Assembly (NCBI RefSeq): GCF_001905595.1
Contig: NZ_LIXI01000010.1
Location: 124,001-188,000 of the forward strand
Length of the DNA stretch: 64,000 nt
Source: Streptomyces sp. CB00316
GTDB lineage: Bacteria > Actinomycetota > Actinomycetes > Streptomycetales > Streptomycetaceae
Reading direction: 5' to 3'
Notes under the pieces: generated by a model
The model's input: only the letters and a program-made list of their open reading frames with translations
What the model was told of the DNA's origin: nothing
Database searches by the model: none
Position numbers and translations under genes: made by a program
Shown: positions 33,558-42,201 of the stretch, piece after piece
Layout: each line of letters starts with the position of its first letter
Numbering within the stretch: the first letter of the stretch is position 1

Positions 33558-34346
33558 TCAGCCGTCCGCGCCGGTGAAGTGTTCCCGTACGAGGGCCTGG
33601 ACGACGGTCAGGTCCTGGGCGATCAGCGCGTCGAGCAGCGCGGTGTGCTCGGCGGCGTCCGCCAGCAGGTCGGCCCGGCGGGTGGCGGGTCCGGCGACCG
33701 GCGGCCACTGCGAGCGGCGGTGCAGCTCGTCGGCGATCGCGACCAGCTGCCCGTTGCCCGCCAGGGTGAGGACCGCGCGGTGGAAGGCCCGGTCGCACTC
33801 GGCGTAGCTCGCCCGGTCGCCCACGGCCGCCGCCGTGGCCGTGGCGTCGGCCAGCGGACGCAGCGCGCTCCACCGGTCCGCCGGGACGGTGCGGGCCAGC
33901 CGGAGCATCACCGGTACCTCGATCAGGGCCCGTACCTCGGCCAGTTCCGCCAGCTCGCGGGGCCCGCGTTCGCTGACCCGGAATCCGCGGTTCGGCACCA
34001 CCTCGACGGCGCCCTCGGTGGCCAGCTGCTGCATCGCCTCGCGCACCGGGGTCGCGGAGACCCCGAAGCGGGCGCCGAGCGCGGGGGCGGAGTAGACCTG
34101 GCCGGGGGTCAGCTCGCCGTCGACGAGAGCGGCGCGCAGGGCCTGGAGGATCTGGCCCCGGACGGAGTGACGGATCACACGCGGGGCGGGCGGCTCGCTG
34201 TGGGTGTGCTCGCCCCGGGCCAGGGGAGCGTCCTGCGAACGGCCGACGCGCATCTGTTCGGGCACCCGGCCGGTCGCCGGGGTGCCCGCGTACGCGCCGG
34301 GCCCGTACGGCGGCCGTACGCCCTCTCGCGCGCTGCCCTGCTCCAC
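33558..34346 (-). CDS. GntR family (FadR-type, FCD domain) transcriptional regulator
   Basis: 262 residues from GTG 34346; GAGGAGG is 5 bp upstream and decides the start. After a disordered 50-residue N-terminal arm, the winged helix has IRHSVRGQILQALRAALVDGELTPGQVYSAPALGARFGVSATPVREAMQQLATEGAVEVVPNRGFRV (about 57-125). The FCD ligand domain shows ALIEVPVMLRLARTVP, then ECDRAFHRAVLTLAGNGQLVAIADEL and HTALLDALIAQD, with the metal-binding D-x-x-x-H and downstream His. Such proteins repress carboxylic-acid catabolism genes. It is monocistronic; the target is unknown. Confidence 0.9.
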   Translation of the reverse strand: MEQGSAREGVRPPYGPGAYAGTPATGRVPEQMRVGRSQDAPLARGEHTHSEPPAPRVIRHSVRGQILQALRAALVDGELTPGQVYSAPALGARFGVSATPVREAMQQLATEGAVEVVPNRGFRVSERGPRELAELAEVRALIEVPVMLRLARTVPADRWSALRPLADATATAAAVGDRASYAECDRAFHRAVLTLAGNGQLVAIADELHRRSQWPPVAGPATRRADLLADAAEHTALLDALIAQDLTVVQALVREHFTGADG

Positions 34347-34445
34347 CCGGACCTCCTCGGCCTTCCGCGGGGCCGGCTCGCGTGCGCCCGGCCCCCGTGC
34401 ACGATAGAGGGAGGAGGCCGCAGTTCAAACATCGATCGCGTCGGG

Positions 34446-34464
34446 TAAGGTAAGCCTTACCTGC
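34446..34464 (+). promoter_or_regulatory. Iron box (DtxR/DmdR-type operator)
   Basis: AGGTAAGCCTTACCT (34448-34462) is a perfect palindrome of 7-bp arms around one base. It lies within a 19-bp iron box similar to TTAGGTTAGGCTAACCTAA, the DmdR1/DtxR consensus. It ends 28 bp before the ATG of the FhuF-like gene. Confidence 0.85.
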
Positions 34465-34491
34465 AAACGATCCCGATTCGGCGGTCCCTGC

Positions 34492-35340
34492 ATGACCCTC
34501 ACTCCGCTGCTCACCGGCGCCGCGACGTCCCCCATGACCGCCGCGTACGCCCGCTTGACCGAGGTCTTCCCCGGGCTGCGCGCCGAGGTGCTCGACGAGG
34601 GCGTGCCCGCCCCCTCCGGCGCCGGCTGGGTCGGCGCGGCCGAGCTGGCCGCCGGCGGACCGGCCGTGGACGCCTTTCTCGCCTGGGACAACGCCCAGGT
34701 GCTCCGGGACTACGGTCAGCAGGCCCGCCCCGACGTGGTGGCCAGCTTCGGCCTCCACCGGTACGCCTGGCCCGCCTGCCTGCTGGTGACCGTGCCCTGG
34801 TTCCTGCACCGCCGGGTGCCGCGCATCCCCGTCGGGGACGTCGCCTTCCAGCGGGCGCTGGGACACCTCACCGTACGGGTCCGCGAGTTCGCCTGCCTGC
34901 CGGGCGACCCGGTGGCGTCCCTGCCCGGCGCCCGGGTGGTCCCGGACGAAGCGGCGCTGCGAGCCGAGGTGCTGGCGTCCCTCACCGAGCACCTGGAACC
35001 GGTGCTGACGGGGTTCGGACCGCGCATGCGGCGAGGAAAGCGGGCGCTGTGGGGGATGGCGACGGACGAGATCGTCGAGGGCCTCTGGTACATCGCGCAC
35101 CTGCTCGGCGAGGAGCGCCGCGCGATGGCCGAGCTGGAGCTGCTGCTCCCGGGCACCACGAAGCCGTACGTCGGCAGCGCGGGCTTCCGCGAGCTGACCG
35201 GCCCCGAGGGGCAGTCGCTGCCGACCCGGGACCGGGCGAGCTGCTGCCTGTTCTACACCCTGCGCCCCGAGGACACCTGTGTGACCTGCCCGCGCACCTG
35301 CGACGCGGACCGGGTACGGAAGCTCGCCAGCGCTTCCTGA
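34492..35340 (+). CDS. FhuF-like 2Fe-2S ferric-siderophore reductase
   Basis: 282 residues. The C-terminus holds the FhuF-type cluster: Cys251-Cys252-x10-Cys263-x2-Cys266 (a C-C...C-x-x-C binding of one 2Fe-2S), plus Cys270. The rest is the helical, Trp-rich FhuF body (VDAFLAWDNAQVLRDYGQQARPD, LWGMATDEIVEGLWYIAHLLGEERRAM). It reduces cytosolic ferric-siderophore to release iron. It is preceded at 28 bp by a perfect iron box, so it should be turned on under iron limitation through DmdR. The start ATG 34492 fits the box spacing. Confidence 0.93.
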   Translation: MTLTPLLTGAATSPMTAAYARLTEVFPGLRAEVLDEGVPAPSGAGWVGAAELAAGGPAVDAFLAWDNAQVLRDYGQQARPDVVASFGLHRYAWPACLLVTVPWFLHRRVPRIPVGDVAFQRALGHLTVRVREFACLPGDPVASLPGARVVPDEAALRAEVLASLTEHLEPVLTGFGPRMRRGKRALWGMATDEIVEGLWYIAHLLGEERRAMAELELLLPGTTKPYVGSAGFRELTGPEGQSLPTRDRASCCLFYTLRPEDTCVTCPRTCDADRVRKLASAS

Positions 35341-35374
35341 TCCCGGCACCATCCACACCCCCCGTCCGGATGAT

Positions 35375-35427
35375 GTGGAATCGAACGCAACTCGGTCGCA
35401 TAGCTCGACAGTTCGAGAAGATTCCAC
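35375..35427. promoter_or_regulatory. Nested interrupted inverted repeat before the DUF2637 gene
   Basis: GTGGAATC (35375-35382) is the reverse complement of GATTCCAC (35420-35427). Inside it, TCGAAC (35381-35386) mirrors GTTCGA (35411-35416). It occupies a 203-bp gap, 117 bp before the ATG. It may be an operator or a terminator for the FhuF-like gene. Confidence 0.4.
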
Positions 35428-35543
35428 CCATCGATAGCCTCTGCCACCCCCATGGCGTGCTCTTGTCCCGAAACCCCCGGAGCGGGACGGGAATTCCGTC
35501 ACGATGGCGCACGAAACGCCCTACGTGACGCAAGGGACCGCGC

Positions 35544-36653
35544 ATGAGACTGACCGACATATCGCTTGACTGGCTGCTTCCGGGCGCCGTGCTGCTCGTG
35601 GGGGTCATGGCGGCGGTGACGGTGGTCGCACGCGGCAAGCGTGCCGCCGGCAAGGCCGTGGCCGACGACGGCTGGGAACGCAGCGAGGAACGCCGCAGGC
35701 GCAAGGAAGCGCTGTACGCCACCGCCAGTTACGTCCTGCTGTTCTGCTGCGCGGCCGTCGCCGCCGCGCTCTCCTTCCACGGGCTCGTCGGCTTCGGCCG
35801 GCAGAACCTGAACCTCACCGGCGGCTGGGAGTACCTGGTCCCGTTCGGACTGGACGGCGCCGCGATGTTCTGTTCCGTACTGGCCGTACGGGAGGCGAGC
35901 CACGGAGACGCGGCACTCGGCTCCCGGCTGCTGGTGTGGACGTTCGCCGGGGCCGCCGCCTGGTTCAACTGGGTGCACGCCCCGCGGGGCATGGACCACG
36001 CGGGTGCTCCGCACTTCTTCGCGGGGATGTCCCTCTCGGCAGCGGTGCTCTTCGACCGCGCACTGAAGCAGACCCGCCGGGCCGCGCTGCGCGAACAGGG
36101 CCTGGTGCCACGTCCGTTGCCGCAGATCCGCATCGTCCGCTGGCTGCGGGCGCCCAGGGAGACCTTCGGCGCCTGGTCGCTGATGCTCCTGGAGGGCGTC
36201 CGGACGCTGGACGAGGCGGTGGACGAGGTGCGGGAGGACCGCAGGGAGCGGGAGCAGGACCGGCTGCGCCGGCGCGACCAGGAGAAGCTGGACCGGGCCC
36301 GCATCAAGGCCCTGAACCGGCAGAACCGGGTCTGGGGCCGCGGCGGCCGGGTGGGCCACCAGGTGGACGTCCCGGCCCTCGCCCCCGCTGCGACAGGCGC
36401 GGCGCCGCCCGTCGCGGAGCCCGCCATAGCAGAGCCGGGTCAGCTGCCTCTGCGACCCCGGCCATCCCTGCAAGCCGTCGGCCCGAAGCAGTCGGCGGAC
36501 GGTTCGAGCTCGAAGAGCCTTGGCCCTTCGAACCCGGGAAGTGACGCGCGGACGGTCGACCTCACCGCCGAGGACGACACCCAGACACTCCCCCGGCTCG
36601 ACTCGCTGGAACAGAAACTGAAGGATCTGGAGCAGCAGTACACGGGGTCATGA
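35544..36653 (+). CDS. DUF2637 (SpdB-like) membrane protein
   Basis: 369 residues with four TM-like segments in the first 180: WLLPGAVLLVGVMAAVTVVARG, SYVLLFCCAAVAAALSFHGLVGFG, YLVPFGLDGAAMFCSVLAVREASHG and LLVWTFAGAAAWFNWVHAPRGM. These are the DUF2637 / plasmid-spread (SpdB) signatures, including the F-G-L-D-G-A-A-M-F motif. A charged coiled region (about 225-260, DEVREDRREREQDRLRRRDQEK) and a disordered acidic tail follow. SpdB proteins aid intramycelial spread of plasmids, but this copy has no tra or rep genes nearby and is a chromosomal relative of unknown role. Confidence 0.85.
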   Translation: MRLTDISLDWLLPGAVLLVGVMAAVTVVARGKRAAGKAVADDGWERSEERRRRKEALYATASYVLLFCCAAVAAALSFHGLVGFGRQNLNLTGGWEYLVPFGLDGAAMFCSVLAVREASHGDAALGSRLLVWTFAGAAAWFNWVHAPRGMDHAGAPHFFAGMSLSAAVLFDRALKQTRRAALREQGLVPRPLPQIRIVRWLRAPRETFGAWSLMLLEGVRTLDEAVDEVREDRREREQDRLRRRDQEKLDRARIKALNRQNRVWGRGGRVGHQVDVPALAPAATGAAPPVAEPAIAEPGQLPLRPRPSLQAVGPKQSADGSSSKSLGPSNPGSDARTVDLTAEDDTQTLPRLDSLEQKLKDLEQQYTGS

Positions 36654-36704
36654 CCCGCGCGTGCCGCGGTGAGAGGCCTCGACAGCCGTCCCGAAGGCGG
36701 CCGT

Positions 36705-37184
36705 TCAGGCCCTCTCGCCGCGCAGCTCGAACCAGACCACCTTGCCCAGGGCCCGCGCCTCGACCCCCCAGGCGTCGGCCAGGCTCCGCACCAGGATCAG
36801 CCCTCTGCCGTGCGTACCGTCGTCGGCGTTCGGTACGTACGGCGCGGGCAGATCCGCCTCGAAGTCCTGGACCTCCACCCGTAGCGCCGCGGGCGTCGCC
36901 GTCGCGGTGACCACGGCCCCGTGCCGGGTGTGGATCAGCGCGTTGGTCACCAGCTCACTCAGCAGCAGCTCCGCCGCCTCCACCTGATCGGGGCCCGAGC
37001 GATGTCGCAGGAACTCCCGCAGCTCGCGCCGGACTTCCCCCACCGCCGCCCGTTCCGTATGGCCGACCCTGCGGCGCATCCGGGCCGGCTGCTGCGCCGT
37101 CCCGCCCGGTCTCCGCCCCTGAGGGCCGCACCCCTCGTCGGCCTGGGACCTCTTCTGACGCTTCACCATTTCCCCCGCCCGCAC
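36705..37184 (-). CDS. HATPase_c / anti-sigma-type ATP-binding protein
   Basis: 159 residues from GTG 37184, with GAGGAGG about 10 bp upstream. ATG 37169 (MVKRQKR) is a possible alternative. After a basic N-terminal arm, the fold shows the N box LLLSELVTNALIHTRHGAV, G1 VQDFEADLPAPYVPN (usually D-x-G), and G2 DGTHGRGLILVRSLADAWGVE. The end KVVWFELRG completes the GHKL domain of RsbW/SpoIIAB-like kinases. Streptomyces carries dozens of such solitary domains. It is convergent with the DUF2637 gene, 51 bp apart. Confidence 0.88.
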   Translation of the reverse strand: MRAGEMVKRQKRSQADEGCGPQGRRPGGTAQQPARMRRRVGHTERAAVGEVRRELREFLRHRSGPDQVEAAELLLSELVTNALIHTRHGAVVTATATPAALRVEVQDFEADLPAPYVPNADDGTHGRGLILVRSLADAWGVEARALGKVVWFELRGERA

Positions 37185-37387
37185 AGCGATCAGACCTCCT
37201 CTGTCCCGGCCGTCCGTCGAACGGCCTCACGGGATGCATGCCCCCGCACGCACACGGTCACGCTTACCGGTCCGGCAGGAAGGGCACGGGCAGAGGCAGC
37301 GGGGGGCGCACGGGGCGGCGTCGTCCCGCACACGCCTTCAGGGGCGCTCCGGCCAGCGCCGGGGGCGCACCAGGAGCGGAGAGGGCG

Positions 37388-39130
37388 TCAAGGGCGGGGC
37401 ACGTTCCGGAGGTTGGAGCGGGCCATCTGCAGCATCCGGCCGACGCCGCCGTCCAGTACCACCTTGCTCGCCGAGAGCGCGAAGCCGGTGACCATGTCGG
37501 CCTTGATCTTCGGCGGGATGGAGAGCGCGTTGGGGTCGGTCACCACGTCGACGAGTGCGGGACCCTTGTGCTTGAAGGCCTCCTTCAGCGCGCTCTGCAG
37601 CTGCTTGGGCTTCTCGACCCGCACCCCGTACGCTCCGCAGGCGCGGGCCACGGCGGCGAAGTCCGGGTTCTTGTTGGTGGTGCCGTAGGCCGGCAGTCCG
37701 CCGACCATCATCTCCAGCTCCACCATTCCCAGCGACGAGTTGTTGAAGAGCACCACCTTCACCGGCAGGTCGTACTGGACCAGGGTGAGGAAGTCGCCCA
37801 TCAGCATCGAGAATCCGCCGTCACCCGACATCGCCACGACCTGCCGGTTCCGGTCGGTGAACTGGGCGCCGATCGCCTGCGGCAGCGCGTTGGCCATCGA
37901 ACCGTGAGTGAACGAACCGATCACCCGCCGCTTGCCGTTGGGCGTCAGATAGCGGGCGGCCCACACGTTGTTCATCCCGGTGTCGACGGTGAAGACCGCG
38001 TCCTCGTCGGCCATGTCGTCCAGCACGGAAGCGACGTACTCGGGATGGATCGGGGTGTGCTTCTCGACCTTGCGGGTGTACGCCTTGACGACACCCTCCA
38101 GCGCGTCTGCGTGCTTCTTCAGCATCCGGTCGAGGAACTTGCGGTCGTTCTTGGGCTTCACCCGGGGTGTCAGACAGCGCAGCGTCTCGCGCACATCACC
38201 CCACACCGCGAGGTCCAGCTTGGATCGCCGGCCGAGGTGCTCGGGGCGGACGTCGACCTGGACGATCTTCACATCGTCGGGGAGGAACGCGTTGTACGGG
38301 AAGTCGGTGCCGAGCAGGATCAGCAGGTCGCACTCGTGGGTCGCCTCGTAGGCGGCGCCGTAGCCGAGCAGCCCGCTCATGCCGACGTCGTACGGGTTGT
38401 CGTACTGGATCCACTCCTTGCCCCGCAGCGCGTGCCCGACCGGGGACTTCACCTTCTCGGCGAACTCCATCACCTCGGCGTGCGCGCCCGCGGTGCCGCT
38501 GCCGCAGAACAGCGTCACCCGCTTGGCCTCGTCCACCATCCGGCAGAACTGGTCGATCTCGTCGTCGCCGGGGCGCACGGTGGGCCGTGAGGTGACCAGG
38601 GCATGCTCGACGGTCTTCTCGGGGGCGGTCCTGGAGGCGAGGTCGCCCGGCATCGTCACGACGCTGACGCCGCCCTGGCCGATGGCGTGCTGGATGGCGC
38701 TCTGGAGGAGGCGCGGCATCTGCTCCGGGTTGGAGATCATCTCGTTGTAGTGGCTGCACTCCTGGAAGAGCAGCTCCGGATGGGTCTCCTGGAAGTAGCC
38801 GAGCCCGATCTCGCTGGAGGGGATGTGCGAGGCGAGGGCGAGGACCGGGGCCATCGAGCGGTGCGCGTCGTACAGGCCGTTGATGAGGTGCAGGTTGCCC
38901 GGCCCGCAGGAGCCGGCGCAGGCCGCCAGGTTCCCGGTGATCTGGGCCTCGGCGCCGGCCGCGAAGGCGGCGGTCTCCTCGTGCCGGACATGGATCCAGT
39001 CGATGGCCGAGTTACGCCGAATGGCGTCCACCACGGGGTTCAGGCTGTCACCGACGACGCCGTACAGGCGCTTGACGCCCGCCCTGGCGAGGATGTCGAC
39101 GAACTGCTCCGCCACGTTCTGCTTGGCCAT
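37388..39130 (-). CDS. poxB: Pyruvate oxidase / pyruvate dehydrogenase (quinone), PoxB-like
   Basis: 580 residues, against 572 in E. coli PoxB. It is a ThDP- and FAD-dependent decarboxylase that feeds pyruvate electrons to the respiratory quinone and yields acetate plus CO2. Catalytic Glu51 is in VRHEETAAFAAGAEAQ (compare Val51 in the Gcl of this window). The PP-domain motif is MSGDGGFSMLMGDFLTL...VVLFNN. The C-terminal segment MVTGFALSASKVVLDGG...LAR-like matches the PoxB membrane-association region. The ATG has GGAAGG about 10 bp upstream. A 13-bp inverted repeat (39176-39215) precedes it. Confidence 0.93.
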   Translation of the reverse strand: MAKQNVAEQFVDILARAGVKRLYGVVGDSLNPVVDAIRRNSAIDWIHVRHEETAAFAAGAEAQITGNLAACAGSCGPGNLHLINGLYDAHRSMAPVLALASHIPSSEIGLGYFQETHPELLFQECSHYNEMISNPEQMPRLLQSAIQHAIGQGGVSVVTMPGDLASRTAPEKTVEHALVTSRPTVRPGDDEIDQFCRMVDEAKRVTLFCGSGTAGAHAEVMEFAEKVKSPVGHALRGKEWIQYDNPYDVGMSGLLGYGAAYEATHECDLLILLGTDFPYNAFLPDDVKIVQVDVRPEHLGRRSKLDLAVWGDVRETLRCLTPRVKPKNDRKFLDRMLKKHADALEGVVKAYTRKVEKHTPIHPEYVASVLDDMADEDAVFTVDTGMNNVWAARYLTPNGKRRVIGSFTHGSMANALPQAIGAQFTDRNRQVVAMSGDGGFSMLMGDFLTLVQYDLPVKVVLFNNSSLGMVELEMMVGGLPAYGTTNKNPDFAAVARACGAYGVRVEKPKQLQSALKEAFKHKGPALVDVVTDPNALSIPPKIKADMVTGFALSASKVVLDGGVGRMLQMARSNLRNVPRP

Positions 39131-39175
39131 GGGTGCGCGCCCTTCCCTTGCCCCGTGCCTGTCGGTTGTCCGGAC

Positions 39176-39215
39176 TCCGGAGGCCGAAACATCGGCCGGA
39201 CGTTCGGCCTCCGGA
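39176..39215 (-). terminator. 13-bp inverted repeat between the PP2C-like gene and poxB
   Basis: Arms 39176-39188 and 39203-39215 are perfect reverse complements around a 14-nt loop. It is 26 bp past the stop of the PP2C-like gene and 46 bp before the poxB start, so it could be a terminator or a poxB operator. Confidence 0.6.
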
Positions 39216-39240
39216 ATCCATCAACCCATGGCGTGCGCGG

Positions 39241-40842
39241 TTACGCCTCCCAGACGGCCGCGCACGTGCGGTCGTCGGCGTACCCCTTGATCCGGAGCTG
39301 GGTGTCGGCGAGGAAGGCGGGCAGTCCGGGCGGCCCCGGCGGCCCCCAGCGCTCGGCGAGCTCGTGAGGAAGTTCCGGTTCGTCGCGCATCGGCTCGGCC
39401 AACCCGTTGCTGCACAGGAGCAGGGTGTCGCCCGGGCGGGCCACGGAGGCACGGAACCGGAAGAGTTCGGCGGGCGGTGGGACGGGACCGTCGCTGTACG
39501 GAGACGGGGGCGGGGGCGTGGTGATCTGGAGGTCCATGGTCAGCCGGTCACCGTCCGGCCCCTCTTCGCTCGCGCCGCCGGCGTCAAAGGCGGCGGACTG
39601 CTCCGTAAGCACGGGCTCCAGATCCTGCCAGAGCCCGTCGCGGAGCCGGAACAGGCCACCGCTGCCGACGCCGAAGAAGACCCGGGTACGGCAGTCGGGG
39701 TCGGCGGAGAGCAGCAGGCACCGCAGGCTGGTCGTGTACTCCCCCGGTTCCAGGCCGAGTTCGGTGGCCCGCGCCCGGAGCTTGCCGTAGGTCCGGTCCG
39801 TGAGCCGGTGCAGCCCGGACTTCAGGTCGGCCCTCCGGCCCGCCCTTATGTCCTCGGAGAGCCGGGCGTGGCTGCGGGCCACCGCGCCGCCGATCCAGCG
39901 GCAGGCGTCGGCCGCCGCGAGATGCGCCCCCTCGCCGCCCCGTACGCCCCCGGCCACGGCGACGAGCACGAGGGCGCTCTCGGCCGCCCCGAACCGGGCG
40001 GTCAGCAGCGCGTCGCGCCGGGGCTCACCGCGGAACCGGGCGGAGTCGCCCCGGACGGAGGCGGCGCGCAGGGTGTACGTCCCGTACCGGGCGCCGTCCA
40101 GCACGGTGTCGGGGACCAGGGCGTCCAGGTTCTCCGAGGTGGCGGCGGGCAGGGCGGCGGGCTCGGCGTCGTAGGTGGGCGGCCGGTCCCCCAGGTGGTC
40201 GACGAGGGGCCGGGCCCCGCCGCCGCCATCGGCCGGTGCGTCGCTCGCGGCCCAGCCCGGGGGGAGTTCGTGCGGGGCGCCGGGATCGGTCGCCGCGGGT
40301 CCGGCGACGGGCGGGGTGAGCGGGGCGGGCGGCGGCTCGGGCTCGGACGGCTTCGGCACGGCGAAGGTGCGGGGACCGGACGGGCCGGCGGGGGCTTCCC
40401 AGGGAGCGGGGAAGACGGTGTCACGGGGGCCGGGGACAGCGGTGGGAGCGGGGGGCGGGGACTGCGCCCGCTCGGGGCGGGATGCCTCGTGCGACGTCAG
40501 CTCCCGCTCCTCGTAGGGCGCTTGCTCCTGGTACGGGTCCTCGTCCGGCGCCTGCTCCTGTTGCGGGTCCCAGGCCGTGCGGGGGTCCGGTTTCGGCTCC
40601 GGTTTCGGCTCCGGTCTCAGCCCGGGGCCGGGATCCGGCCAGGCGCTCGCGTCCCCGGTCGTCTCCGGGCCGGCCTCCCGCTGATGACCCACCACCCGGC
40701 TCACCGTGTCCGACACGGAGTCGAAGCGGTCGTCGAGGCTGTCGGGCGCGGTGCCCGGACCGGTGTCCGGCGCGGTCTCGTCGTACAGCTTCCGCCACCA
40801 GTCGTCCTCATGGGCGGCGGGCTTCTCCCCCTGCTGACTCAT
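39241..40842 (-). CDS. PP2C-fold protein with degenerate catalytic motifs
   Basis: 533 residues from ATG 40842. The first 240 residues are disordered and Pro/Glu/Ala/Asp-rich, with two KPEPKP-like repeats. The C-terminal 290 are a PP2C (PPM) fold: RGDSARFRGEPRRDALL, VLVAVAGGVRGGEGAHLAAADACRWIG, RPGDTLLLCSNGLAEPM and GYADDRTCAAVWEA. The motif-2 Asp (normally VADGMGG) is replaced in VAGGVRGG, and the motif-8 Asp is Asn (SNGL for SDGL). Only the last acidic pair (DDRT) survives. It is therefore likely not an active Mn phosphatase, although related Streptomyces proteins may share the change. The start is the weakest part of the call. Confidence 0.85.
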   Translation of the reverse strand: MSQQGEKPAAHEDDWWRKLYDETAPDTGPGTAPDSLDDRFDSVSDTVSRVVGHQREAGPETTGDASAWPDPGPGLRPEPKPEPKPDPRTAWDPQQEQAPDEDPYQEQAPYEERELTSHEASRPERAQSPPPAPTAVPGPRDTVFPAPWEAPAGPSGPRTFAVPKPSEPEPPPAPLTPPVAGPAATDPGAPHELPPGWAASDAPADGGGGARPLVDHLGDRPPTYDAEPAALPAATSENLDALVPDTVLDGARYGTYTLRAASVRGDSARFRGEPRRDALLTARFGAAESALVLVAVAGGVRGGEGAHLAAADACRWIGGAVARSHARLSEDIRAGRRADLKSGLHRLTDRTYGKLRARATELGLEPGEYTTSLRCLLLSADPDCRTRVFFGVGSGGLFRLRDGLWQDLEPVLTEQSAAFDAGGASEEGPDGDRLTMDLQITTPPPPSPYSDGPVPPPAELFRFRASVARPGDTLLLCSNGLAEPMRDEPELPHELAERWGPPGPPGLPAFLADTQLRIKGYADDRTCAAVWEA

Positions 40843-41139
40843 GCCCTTATTGTCCACCGCGAAGGCCGCCCGAAAACGGGACATCAGGAAAAAGTGGCTC
40901 GTACATGAGGTCCGCCGGGCGGCCCCACCCCCCACGGGAAGGGCGCCCGGCGGACCGGTCGGTGTGATTATCGGATGGGCAGGTCGTCGGTACTGGAGTG
41001 GCGCAAGACTGGCAGAGGGACCAGGGGTACAGGGGATGATGTGCGCGGCGGGTTCACGCCGTGGCCCTTTTCCGCCACGGCCGACCGGCTGGAACGGGCG
41101 CCGCGACGCGCGATCACCACACCCGGGGAGGGTCGGGAG

Positions 41140-42165
41140 ATGCTGGGGGCACTAGGTCTCGACGAGAGGCAGGAAGCCGCGTACCGCGCGCTGGTGGCGG
41201 CGGGAGCGGCGGAACTCCCCGATCTCGCGCACCGGCTGTCCCTCCCGGAGGCGGACGCCGAGCGGGTGTTGCGGCGGCTGGAGCAGCGGGGTCTGGCCGC
41301 ACAGTCCTCGGCCCGCCCGGGCCGCTGGGTGGCGGCCCCGCCGGGCGTGGCGCTGGGGGCGCTGCTCATCCAGCAGCGCCACGAGCTGGGGCAGGCGGAG
41401 CTGGCGTCCGCGCTGCTGGCCGCGGAGTACCGGGCGGAGGCGAGCGAGCCCGAGGTGCACGATCTGGTGGAGGTGGTGACCGGGTCGGCGGCGGTCGCCC
41501 AGCGCTTCCACCAGTTGCGGCTGGGCGCGGCGTCCGAGGTGTGCGCCCTGGTCACCGGCAAGCCGATCGCGGTGACCGGCATGGAGGACGAGTCCGAGGA
41601 GCGGGCGGCCTCGCGCGGGGTGGCCTACCGGGTGGTCGTCGAGCGCGAGGTGCTGTCGCTGCCGTCGGGGGTTTTGGAGCTGTCGGCCGCGCTGAGCCGG
41701 GACGAGCAGTGCCGGGTGGTCGACCGGGTGCCGACGAAGCTGGTGATCGCCGACGGGACCACGGCGATGGTCCCGCTGACCGGGCGCGGTGCCGAGCCCG
41801 CCGCGCTGGTCGTGCACGCCAGCGGGCTGCTGGAGTCGCTCATAGGCCTCTTCGAGGCCGTGTGGCGGGAGGCCATGCCGCTGCGGCTGGGCGAGGGCGG
41901 CGGCGAGGTGCACGAGGATGGCGTCGGCCCTGACCTCACCGATCTGGAGATCCTGTCGCTGCTGCTGGCCGGGCTGACCGACGCCAGCGTGGCCAAGCAG
42001 CTGGAGCTGGGGCTGCGGACCGTGCAGCGCCGGGTCAAGGGGCTGATGGAGCTGACCGGGGTCTCCACCCGGCTCCAGCTGGGCTGGCACGCGTACGAGC
42101 GGGGCTGGGTCGCCCGGTCCGCTCCGCCCGGGCCGCCGTCGGCGCCGGTCGCGGGCGGGCGCTGA
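41140..42165 (+). CDS. TrmB/LuxR-type winged-helix regulator
   Basis: 341 residues from ATG 41140, with GGGGAGGG and GGGAG just upstream; the frame is open 55 codons earlier but without support. The N-terminal TrmB-like winged helix (about 1-65: MLGALGLDERQEAAYRALVAAGAAELPDLAHRLSLPEADAERVLRRLEQRGL) is joined through a sensor-like centre to a C-terminal LuxR-type HTH (LTDLEILSLLLAGLTDASVAKQLELGLRTVQRRVKGLMELTGVSTRLQLG). This two-HTH plan is frequent in Streptomyces pleiotropic regulators. The 297-bp gap from the PP2C-like gene shows no gene. The ligand is unknown. Confidence 0.85.
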   Translation: MLGALGLDERQEAAYRALVAAGAAELPDLAHRLSLPEADAERVLRRLEQRGLAAQSSARPGRWVAAPPGVALGALLIQQRHELGQAELASALLAAEYRAEASEPEVHDLVEVVTGSAAVAQRFHQLRLGAASEVCALVTGKPIAVTGMEDESEERAASRGVAYRVVVEREVLSLPSGVLELSAALSRDEQCRVVDRVPTKLVIADGTTAMVPLTGRGAEPAALVVHASGLLESLIGLFEAVWREAMPLRLGEGGGEVHEDGVGPDLTDLEILSLLLAGLTDASVAKQLELGLRTVQRRVKGLMELTGVSTRLQLGWHAYERGWVARSAPPGPPSAPVAGGR

Positions 42166-42201
42166 CGCGCGGAGCGGTGCGCTCTCCGGCACGCTGGTCG
42201 A

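Noticed and set aside
35544..36653. Integrated conjugative plasmid indicated by the SpdB-like gene
   Set aside because: No integrase, rep, tra or tRNA-derived attachment site is present around it.
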